A stretch of 7,390 nucleotides of DNA, from positions 1 to 7,390 of the forward strand of contig WFSK01000032.1 in NCBI GenBank assembly GCA_015486095.1, in the 5' to 3' direction. The notes below the pieces were generated by a model. It ran no database searches. It was not told where the DNA came from and was given only the letters and a program-made list of their open reading frames with translations. Of the stretch, positions 1 to 5,909 are shown piece after piece. This DNA is from Thermotogae bacterium (GTDB lineage Bacteria > Thermotogota > Thermotogae > B3-G13). The stretch's first letter is position 1; each line of letters opens with the position of its first letter. A program made the position numbers and the translations under genes.

Positions 1-2687
1 CCGTTTAGATATATGCCACTGCTACTGGAATCGCTTCCGCTCGCACCTTCTATCGTGAATCCTTCTATCTTCACTCCACTCACGGTTACAATGATTGCAG
101 GGAGATCTGGTAACTTCGCTTCAATAGTGGTGTATTCGCTGCCATGCTCTGAGAAGAGTGTAACTCTCTTGTTCACCGTTATGTTTTCTTGATATGTTCC
201 ATCTCTTACTAAGATGGTATAGCCATCTGAAGCATTGTCTATAGCCTCCTGTATTGTGGGATAATCGTCCGGCACGATTATCACATGAGGGGTCACAAAA
301 TGCCATACAGGACTTACACTTATTCCTCCATAACCATCATCTGCCACAACCTTCCAGTAATATACTGAACTTGCTTCTAATGTTGCAGAAGTATAGGTTT
401 CCGTTGTTACTGTTGCAACTTTAGGTAGATTTGTCGTATTTGTCCCAAGATAAATGTAGTATGTTATTGGATCGTCATCGGGGTCACTGGAAGCCCAAGT
501 GAGCGTTGGATTCAGCGAATCGATCGTTGCACCATCCGATGGATTTGGATTCGTTGGGGTCGCAGGTGGATTATTCAGTGTTGTGAAGTGCCATACAGGC
601 CCTGTTGTTACCGCGCCATGATCATCTTTCGCTATTACTCTCCAATAATACAGTGTATGCGCCGTCAGCGTTGCTGGTGAATAGGTATTTGTAGCCACAT
701 CCGTTGCTAATATCGATAGTTCAGATGTATCCGTCCCACCATAGATGTCGTATGTAAGGGGGTCCCCATCCGGGTCTGAACAAGTCCATTTACCTATTGG
801 TTTTAATGAAATGTTTGTCGCTCCATCCGATGGCTCAGGATTTGCTGGGACAGTCGGTGCATGTGTGGTGGTGAAGCTCCATACAGGACCTTGCGTTATC
901 GCATCGTGGTTGTCTCTGGCCACCACCTTCCAATAGTATGTTGTGGCACTCGTTCCTTCAAATGTATAACTGGTGGCTGAGAGACCTGTAGCCACCTTCG
1001 ATAGATCAGAACCCGATGTTCCAACATATACATCGTATATCACAGGATCTCCATCCGGGTCTAAGCAACTATTCCAACTGAGTGTTAGTTTAACAGAGGT
1101 GTTCGTCGCTCCATTTAATGGAAATATATACGTTGGGGTACTCGGTGCATGCGTGGTGGAGAAACTCCACACTGCACCCGTAGCTACACCGCCTTTACTA
1201 TCATCCGCCACTATCTGCCAGTAGTAGGTCGTACTCGCATCCAAGGTTGCAGAAGGTGTGTAATTGCTTGCCGTTACGGTTGCAACCTTGGGTAGATTCG
1301 TTGTATCCGTTCCGAGATAGATGTAGTATGTTAATGCATCTCCATCGGGGTCACTGGAGCTCCAGCTCAAATCAGGCTTAACGGATATATTCGTTGCTCC
1401 ATCCGATGGATTCGGATTCGTTGGCATTGTGGGTGGATGATTTATCGTTGTGAAGCTCCATACCGGGCCTTCCGTTGTGGCATCGTGATCGTCCTTCGCC
1501 ACAACCTTCCAATAATATTTGGTAAGCGAGCTCAAGGACGCATCTGGGGTATAAGATTTGGTCAGTATGTCTGTTGCGTACTTCGTCAGATTCGTTGTAT
1601 CCGTTCCGAGGTATAGATCATATGTCAACGGATCGTTATCTGGATCGCTGCAGTTCCAGCTGAATGTAGGTCTTAACGATACTCCTGTTGCTCCACCTGT
1701 TGGTTGTAAATACGTTAGATCGGTTGGTGCATGTGTCGTTGTGAACGACCATATGTTACCCGTAACTACACCGCCATGGCCATCATCTACCACTATCTGC
1801 CAGTAGTAGGTCGTACTCGTATCCAAGGTTGCAGAAGATATGTAATTGCTTGCCGTTACGGTCGCAACCTTGGGTAGATTCGTTGTATCCGTTCCGAGAT
1901 AGATGTAGTATGTTAATGCATTTCCATCGGGGTCACTGGAGCTCCAGCCCAACTCAGGCTTAACGGATATATTCGTTGCTCCATCCGATGGATTCGGATT
2001 ATCTGGTACACTTGGTAATGCATCTGTCTTTGCCGTCGCATTCGCCCAATCAGAATACCCGTATTCGTTGAATGCCCTTATTCTATAGTAATACGACGTA
2101 CTTGAACTCAGACCTGTATCCGTATAAGTCGTTGCATCTGCTGTTGTAGTTGCGATATGTGTGTAACTCACACCATCAGGACTTCTCTGTATCTCGAAGC
2201 CGTCTTCGTTGTTCGAGTTATCCTGCCATCCCAGCGTTATCGTAGTCGGTGTGTAATCCACCATGTGCAGATTCGTTGGACTCTGTGGTTTACCCTTTAT
2301 CGTGACCTGACAGGTATCACTCTTCGTAGCTCCATTCGTGGCATGCGCATAGAAAGTTGCCGTGTATATTCCACCTACCGTATAATGGTGGGTTACGGTT
2401 GCATTCGTCGTTATTACTGTTGCTTCTCCATCTCCGAAGTCCCATTTGAACCTGTCAAATGAGATCTCCACCCCAGCTACATCGAATATCTTCGATCTAA
2501 CGGGTCCATCCTTTATCGTGGTGAATACCTCTCCCTTAAAGGACACAGGTGTATGTATATCACTTACCTTATCTTTCCCCGCATCTACACTGAATTCGAA
2601 TGTCCTGTGTATCGGCTGACAACTGATGAGGAGAAAGATAAGGATAAGTGTGCCAACCGAGAGACCAATTAAAAGTTTCTTTTTCAC
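1..2687 (-). CDS. Large modular lipoprotein: PKD, Fn3, six Fn3-like repeats, beta-helix start (3' end outside window)
   Basis: Seen: an uninterrupted minus-strand frame of 895 codons runs from a GTG at 2687 off the left edge, so the C-terminus is missing. The start follows a GGAGGTG ribosome site by 7 nt. Residues 1-23 are a lipoprotein signal (MKKK, hydrophobic stretch, lipobox LISC), so Cys23 should be lipidated. Domains in order: a PKD domain at about 35-131 (FKWDFGDGE at 80-88); an Fn3 domain at about 134-222 (ITLGWQDNSNNEDGFEIQR, later YYYRIRAFNEYG); six Fn3-like repeats at 225-799, each with a DPDGD-like acidic motif and YYW...VWSFTT; and from 803 the start of a pectin-lyase-like/NosD-type right-handed beta-helix (VPDDYPTIQEAI, DGTYQENITVNKRVTL). 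Inference: an anchored, extended envelope protein whose repeats act as a stalk presenting a glycan-active or binding beta-helix. No catalytic residues can be assigned because the helix is cut off. It lies 14 bp after the 2702-3166 gene and probably shares its transcript. Confidence 0.93.
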   Translation of the reverse strand, partial: MKKKLLIGLSVGTLILIFLLISCQPIHRTFEFSVDAGKDKVSDIHTPVSFKGEVFTTIKDGPVRSKIFDVAGVEISFDRFKWDFGDGEATVITTNATVTHHYTVGGIYTATFYAHATNGATKSDTCQVTIKGKPQSPTNLHMVDYTPTTITLGWQDNSNNEDGFEIQRSPDGVSYTHIATTTADATTYTDTGLSSSTSYYYRIRAFNEYGYSDWANATAKTDALPSVPDNPNPSDGATNISVKPELGWSSSDPDGNALTYYIYLGTDTTNLPKVATVTASNYISSATLDTSTTYYWQIVVDDGHGGVVTGNIWSFTTTHAPTDLTYLQPTGGATGVSLRPTFSWNCSDPDNDPLTYDLYLGTDTTNLTKYATDILTKSYTPDASLSSLTKYYWKVVAKDDHDATTEGPVWSFTTINHPPTMPTNPNPSDGATNISVKPDLSWSSSDPDGDALTYYIYLGTDTTNLPKVATVTASNYTPSATLDASTTYYWQIVADDSKGGVATGAVWSFSTTHAPSTPTYIFPLNGATNTSVKLTLSWNSCLDPDGDPVIYDVYVGTSGSDLSKVATGLSATSYTFEGTSATTYYWKVVARDNHDAITQGPVWSFTTTHAPTVPANPEPSDGATNISLKPIGKWTCSDPDGDPLTYDIYGGTDTSELSILATDVATNTYSPATLTAHTLYYWRVIAKDDHGAVTTGPVWHFTTLNNPPATPTNPNPSDGATIDSLNPTLTWASSDPDDDPITYYIYLGTNTTNLPKVATVTTETYTSATLEASSVYYWKVVADDGYGGISVSPVWHFVTPHVIIVPDDYPTIQEAIDNASDGYTILVRDGTYQENITVNKRVTLFSEHGSEYTTIEAKLPDLPAIIVTVSGVKIEGFTIEGASGSDSSSSGIYLN
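1201..1418 (-). repeat. Near-identical direct repeat, copy 1 (in unit 3)
   Basis: This 218-base segment matches 1783-2000 at an offset of 582 bases (194 codons, two repeat units). I count nine mismatches by eye, mostly transitions, about 96% identity. Weaker similarity continues a little further, to about 1177. Neighbouring units are much more diverged, so this pair was copied or homogenised more recently than the rest of the array. Confidence 0.88.
1783..2000 (-). repeat. Near-identical direct repeat, copy 2 (in unit 1)
   Basis: Partner of the 1201-1418 segment, 582 bases away. It encodes most of repeat unit 1 of the lipoprotein. Identity ends sharply on one side, just after the codons for the PNPSDGAT motif, where the spacer to the preceding Fn3 domain begins. 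Confidence 0.88.
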
Positions 2688-2694
2688 CTATCTT

Positions 2695-2701
2695 CACCTC
2701 C
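2695..2701 (-). promoter_or_regulatory. Ribosome binding site of the lipoprotein gene
   Basis: GGAGGTG lies 7 nt before the GTG at 2687 and right after the TAA stop of the upstream gene. It decides the start: a second GTG at 2697 lies inside this site and in another frame. The tight packing also favours translational coupling with the upstream gene. Confidence 0.85.
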
Positions 2702-3166
2702 TTACTTGAAGAACAACATAGCCCCTACGGAAAGAAGAGGCTTGGGCTCGGCTTCTAACGAGCCGTTTGTATAGCTCATCAAGAACTGCCCTTCCCCATA
2801 TACTGATAGTGGAGAGAAGATCAACCTTCCTCCTACCTTTGCAAAGTATAAGTCTTCGAACGAAAAACCTGATTCCGTATTGTAACTGAATATCGGTGCT
2901 GCTCCTCCGTACACTTCTATAAATGTAGTCAATGGAAGCACTAATTCGACATATGGATTCAAAAGGTAGGTGTTTGGAACGAATTGACTGAAGTCTATTA
3001 CTTGAAGATCGAGGGCAATATAATCACTAAAACCCAAGAGGACGTTTCCTTGATAGAGCATCGTAGACGTTGCTTGCGATATCAACACTCCCCCACCTAA
3101 ACCGAAAGAAGCAAAAACAAGCCCAGTAAGAAGCACAAAGAACAAAGTTAAAAGATACTTTCTCAC
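2702..3166 (-). CDS. Secreted beta-rich protein, possible small outer-membrane barrel
   Basis: The family is not recognised with confidence. Seen: 154 residues with a GTG start at 3166, preceded by a purine-rich GGGAGG site about 8 nt upstream. Residues 1-19 are a classical Sec signal peptide (MRKY, hydrophobic core, VFA before Ser20), which suggests signal peptidase I cleavage. The mature part of about 135 residues has no cysteine and consists of short alternating polar/hydrophobic segments rich in Gly, Tyr, Phe and Leu (for example YVELVLPL, FIEVYGGAA, LYFAKVGGRLIF, LSVYGEGQFLMSY). It ends LSVGAMLFFK, an aromatic-rich final strand. Inference: a beta-structured envelope protein, perhaps an eight-stranded outer-membrane barrel or a porin-like fragment. 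A soluble periplasmic beta protein is the alternative. It is the first gene of a probable two-gene unit with the large lipoprotein, 14 bp downstream, so the two may work together at the cell surface. Confidence 0.85.
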   Translation of the reverse strand: MRKYLLTLFFVLLTGLVFASFGLGGGVLISQATSTMLYQGNVLLGFSDYIALDLQVIDFSQFVPNTYLLNPYVELVLPLTTFIEVYGGAAPIFSYNTESGFSFEDLYFAKVGGRLIFSPLSVYGEGQFLMSYTNGSLEAEPKPLLSVGAMLFFK

Positions 3167-3217
3167 TTTTTCTCCCTCCCTTCTGCCTTCATTCTAAAGC
3201 GAAAAAAATACAAAACA

Positions 3218-3223
3218 ATTATA
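3218..3223 (-). promoter_or_regulatory. Probable -10 box for the secreted protein/lipoprotein unit
   Basis: A perfect TATAAT on the minus strand lies about 52 bases before the GTG at 3166. At 16-18 nt upstream I see no good TTGACA match (the hexamer at 17 nt is ACATAT). A weak -35 would fit an activator-dependent promoter, and a CRP-like palindrome lies just upstream. The predicted transcript start is near 3211. Confidence 0.6.
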
Positions 3224-3259
3224 TCACTTTTGATGTTATCATATGTTGGCATATATGTA

Positions 3260-3275
3260 AGTGATCTCGATCACA
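3260..3275 (-). promoter_or_regulatory. CRP/FNR-family-like operator
   Basis: The minus strand reads TGTGATCGAGATCACT, with perfect 6-bp arms GTGATC and GATCAC around a 2-bp centre. It differs from the well-known ideal CRP site TGTGATCTAGATCACA at only two positions. It starts at the base after the dtd TGA stop, and its centre is about 56 bases upstream of the transcript start predicted from the TATAAT at 3223-3218. A 2-nt loop and no T-run make it unlikely to be a terminator. Which regulator binds is unknown; no regulator gene is in the window. Confidence 0.5.
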
Positions 3276-3731
3276 TCAGAACTGCTTTTTGCTGTCTATC
3301 AAGATGGTGACGGGACCATCGTTTATAGAAGTTATACGCATATGTGCCCTGTATTTCCCCGTTTGGACGTTCAGCATCGGATATCGAGTCTTCAACATCT
3401 CTATAAAATCTTCGTAGAGCTTTTCACCGGTCTTTATATCCGCAGCTCCGGTGAAAGATGGTCTTCTTCCCCGTTTACAATCACCGTAGAGTGTGAACTG
3501 AGATACCACGAGGATCTCTCCCCCAACGTCCAATAGCGATAGATTCATCTTACCTTCTTTATCTTCGAATATCCTCAGATTCACTATCTTTTCACACATG
3601 TACTCCACATCTTTTATATCATCTTCTTTGCCCACACCGAGCAGGACGAATAACCCCTTTTTTATTGCTCCTATACATCTTCCATCGACTTCGACACTCC
3701 CCATCTGGACCCTCTGAACTACTGCCCTCAT
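3276..3731 (-). CDS. dtd: D-aminoacyl-tRNA deacylase
   Basis: Role (known for the family): a cytoplasmic homodimer that hydrolyses D-amino acids, and also glycine mischarged on tRNA-Ala, from tRNA, protecting translation fidelity. Seen: 151 residues, close to the usual 145-150. The N-terminus MRAVVQRV is typical. The SQFTLYGD motif at 77-84 (SQxT active-site motif) is followed by KRGRRPSFT at 86-94, and NDGPVT at 137-142 contains the Gly139-Pro140 (Gly-cisPro) proofreading motif. One oddity is TGKYRAHM at 124-131, where relatives usually carry a Phe followed by small residues (FGA or FAA). The Arg at 128 is unusual, but the fold motifs are intact. The ATG at 3731 is 4 nt after the rel stop, and its AGGAG site (3747-3743) lies inside the end of rel, so the two are probably coupled. 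Dtd next to rel is a recurrent arrangement in bacteria. Confidence 0.96.
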   Translation of the reverse strand: MRAVVQRVQMGSVEVDGRCIGAIKKGLFVLLGVGKEDDIKDVEYMCEKIVNLRIFEDKEGKMNLSLLDVGGEILVVSQFTLYGDCKRGRRPSFTGAADIKTGEKLYEDFIEMLKTRYPMLNVQTGKYRAHMRITSINDGPVTILIDSKKQF

Positions 3732-3735
3732 GGTA

Positions 3736-5886
3736 TCATCCTCTCCTTATGCGATTGATGTCCAAGACGTTTTCATCCTTTTTTATTCCCTGTATGGCAT
3801 CCTTTAATTCTCGACTATCTTTAACGCTGATGTCTATACTCACACTTATACTGCCCAAGGGAGTGGGTTTCATGTTCATACCTATTATCGGTATCTTTCT
3901 TTCGTTCAAACGATTCACCACACCGGCAAGGGCATCTCCTTTGTTCTTCATCTCTATATGCAATCTCGCCGTGTATCTGGAAACACCGGCATTGCTCCAT
4001 CTGACATTCACGAATTTATCCTTAGGCACATGACGTGTGTTCACACATCCCTTTCTATGAACGCTGATCCCTTTCGTCTTCGTTACGATACCCACTATTT
4101 CGTCGCCCGGTACAGGATAACAACACTTCGCAATGCTAATGGCTATTCCTTTCAAACCATCTACTATTATATCTCCCTTTTCCTCTTTGTGCTCTATCGG
4201 CCTTTCTACAACCTGTTGTTCCTCTTCTTTTTTAGTCAATGCGTTTATGATCCTGTTCACAGGATAGGTGCCTCTCCCGATCCTGGAACATAGGTCATCT
4301 ATACCATCTATACCGTCGTTGTTCAACAACTTCTTGATATCTTCGTTACTTTCCAATATCTTGAAGGTCAAATGATATTGCTTCAATTCGCGTCTGAGTA
4401 TGTCTCTACCATCTTTTATGAATTCTTCCTTCTCTTTTTCCCTGAAGAAACGTTTTATCTTACTCCTCGTTCGCGGCGAGTATGCAATGGATAACCAATC
4501 TTTGCTTGGCCCCTTGGATTTCCTATCCACGATGATCTCTACTACATCACCATCTTGCAGTTTTCTGTTCAGGGGTACCAATTTTCCGTTTACCTTGCCA
4601 CCGATGCAGTAATTTCCAACATCGGTATGGATCGCGTAGGCGAAGTCTATGATAGTGGAGCCTTTGGGAAGATGTTTCAATTCTCCCCGTGGGGTGAAGA
4701 CGAAGACCTCGTCCAATTCGAGCTCTTTCTTCAGGCCACCAAGATAATCTTTACCTGCCAGGTACTCCTTTTGCCAATCCACGATCTGTTTTAACCACTT
4801 CAGTTCCTTTTCAGGGGATATGTTGGATTTATATGCCCAATGTGCCGCAAGACCGAATTCTGCTTCCTGATGCATCTCTTTCGAACGTATCTGGATCTCG
4901 AGCCTTTCACCCTTATCGGTAACGACGGTGGTGTGCAAGGCTCTATAACCGTTGGATTTAGGGATCGCTATGTAATCCTTGAATCTACCTGCTATCGGTT
5001 TCCATATGGAATGAACGATTCCCAAAACGCTATAGCATGCGTTTACATCTTCTACGATAACGCGCAAAGCGATAAGGTCATATATTTCATCGAATTCCTT
5101 GTGTTTTCTCTTCATCTTCATGTATATCGAGTAGAAGTGCTTAACCCTACCATAAACTTGTGCATCTATACTATGCCTTTTTAGCTCTCTTTCGAGTTCT
5201 CCCCCGTAGTATTCTATGTTCTTTTGGCGTTCTCTCAACTTGATCCTTACCTTTTCTTTCATTTCTTGATAGGCGCGTGGATACAGTTCTTTGAATGCGA
5301 GGTCTTCGAGTTCTGCCTTCATGCTAAACATGCCTAATCTATGAGCCAATGGAGCATATATATCGAGTGTTTCTCGAGCAGTTCTTGCCCTACTCTCTGG
5401 AGATGTTCTATGTTCTATAGTCCTCATGTTATGTAGTCTATCTGCGAGTTTAACGAGGATAACGCGTAAGTCTTTAGCCATGGCGAAGAACATCTTTCTT
5501 ATGTAGCTGGCCTGCAATTCTATCCTATCTAACCTGCTTAACGAATCCACCTTTTCCAACTTCGTTACTCCCTCGACTATATTCGCTACTTCTTTCCCAA
5601 AAGCAGATTCGATATCTTCATAGGTTACATTGGTATCCTCGAGGGTATCGTGTAAGAGGCCAGCTATTAAAGTAGTTTCATCTAATTTCAACAAAGCGAG
5701 TATCTCAGTAACGGCATAGGGATGCACGAAGTAATCTTCTTCGTTATCCCTCTTCTGCCCCTTGTGGGAATCGTATGCGAATTCATAAGCCTTTCTGAAT
5801 AGATCCTCATCGAAATCTGGAAGATATGCTTCTATCTTCTCAACAAGAGATATGTACTCTTCTGTAACCGTACGATCTTTTTCCAT
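3736..5886 (-). CDS. rel: Bifunctional (p)ppGpp synthetase/hydrolase, RelA/SpoT family
   Basis: Role (known): makes pppGpp/ppGpp from ATP and GTP/GDP, and degrades them, controlling the stringent response on the ribosome. Seen: 716 residues, normal for a long RSH. The HD hydrolase domain (about 25-190) keeps its metal and catalytic residues: H55, the H79-D80 pair in LLHDTLEDTN, and D149 in KLADRLHNM. The synthetase domain (about 235-355) has GRVKHFYSIYMKMK, YDLIALRVIV, NGYRALHT (Y314) and EIQIRSKEMH followed by AEFGLAAHW. RFKD at 301-304 is the RxKD motif of bifunctional Rel enzymes, not the ExDD of synthesis-only RelA. A TGS domain follows (about 393-453), then a helical region, a Cys-containing zinc-finger-like segment (CCYPVPGD from 588, H610, C614), and a C-terminal ACT domain (about 639-716). 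It lies 23 bp after the MFS gene and 4 bp before dtd. The ATG at 5886 lacks a Shine-Dalgarno sequence, but no other start codon is plausible. Confidence 0.97.
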   Translation of the reverse strand: MEKDRTVTEEYISLVEKIEAYLPDFDEDLFRKAYEFAYDSHKGQKRDNEEDYFVHPYAVTEILALLKLDETTLIAGLLHDTLEDTNVTYEDIESAFGKEVANIVEGVTKLEKVDSLSRLDRIELQASYIRKMFFAMAKDLRVILVKLADRLHNMRTIEHRTSPESRARTARETLDIYAPLAHRLGMFSMKAELEDLAFKELYPRAYQEMKEKVRIKLRERQKNIEYYGGELERELKRHSIDAQVYGRVKHFYSIYMKMKRKHKEFDEIYDLIALRVIVEDVNACYSVLGIVHSIWKPIAGRFKDYIAIPKSNGYRALHTTVVTDKGERLEIQIRSKEMHQEAEFGLAAHWAYKSNISPEKELKWLKQIVDWQKEYLAGKDYLGGLKKELELDEVFVFTPRGELKHLPKGSTIIDFAYAIHTDVGNYCIGGKVNGKLVPLNRKLQDGDVVEIIVDRKSKGPSKDWLSIAYSPRTRSKIKRFFREKEKEEFIKDGRDILRRELKQYHLTFKILESNEDIKKLLNNDGIDGIDDLCSRIGRGTYPVNRIINALTKKEEEQQVVERPIEHKEEKGDIIVDGLKGIAISIAKCCYPVPGDEIVGIVTKTKGISVHRKGCVNTRHVPKDKFVNVRWSNAGVSRYTARLHIEMKNKGDALAGVVNRLNERKIPIIGMNMKPTPLGSISVSIDISVKDSRELKDAIQGIKKDENVLDINRIRRG
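3743..3747 (-). promoter_or_regulatory. Ribosome binding site of dtd inside the end of rel
   Basis: AGGAG sits within the last codons of rel (ATA AGG AGA GGA TGA), 11 nt before the dtd ATG. The terminating rel ribosome would cover it, which suggests coupled translation. Confidence 0.7.
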
Positions 5887-5893
5887 AGTTACT

Positions 5894-5899
5894 ATTATA
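5894..5899 (-). promoter_or_regulatory. TATAAT box just before rel, possible leaderless start
   Basis: The minus strand has TATAAT ending 7 nt before the rel ATG, which would place a transcript start at or next to the start codon. The gap from the MFS stop to rel contains no AGGAGG-like site. The hexamer 17 nt upstream (TTCCAA) is a poor -35 box, so the box may be chance in AT-rich spacer. If it is real, rel would also be transcribed alone, as a leaderless mRNA. Confidence 0.3.
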
Positions 5900-5909
5900 A
5901 CCCCGAATA

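Larger units (their letters stand above)
291..2015 (-). repeat. Six tandem Fn3-like domain repeats, order A-B-A-B-B-A
   Basis: This is an in-frame coding repeat array, residues 225-799 of the lipoprotein. Units begin near residues 225, 320, 418, 514, 610 and 707. A landmark in each unit (plus-strand ccatccgat or its variant) falls at 1981, 1693, 1399, 1111, 823 and 532, spacings of 288, 294, 288, 288 and 291 bases, always multiples of three. Two sub-types are visible. Units 1, 3 and 6 (A) have TYYIYLGT, KVATVT and a DDxxGG-type turn. Units 2, 4 and 5 (B) have a TYD or IYD strand, a KDDHDA-like turn (DNHDA in unit 4, DDHGA in unit 5), and a cysteine beside the DPDxD motif (C346, C541, C636). 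Such repeats in secreted proteins usually form elongated beta-sandwich stalks. Confidence 0.9.

Noticed and set aside
745..1806. Open plus-strand frames of 60-83 codons (745-936, 973-1224, 1558-1806)
   Set aside because: They lie antisense to the lipoprotein repeats and resemble each other only because the repeats do. They have no ribosome sites and no protein-like domains.
291..2015. Regular roughly 290-base repeats as a possible CRISPR or satellite array
   Set aside because: The period is long, always a multiple of three, and the units encode a recognisable Fn3-like fold in one open frame.
3200..3275. Rho-independent terminator after dtd
   Set aside because: The GTGATC/GATCAC palindrome has a 2-nt centre and no T-run behind it, and the T-rich stretch near 3201-3207 has no stable hairpin before it.
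3958..5184. Plus-strand frames of 70-114 codons opposite rel
   Set aside because: Shadows of the rel coding strand, whose domains and catalytic motifs are continuous through the region.
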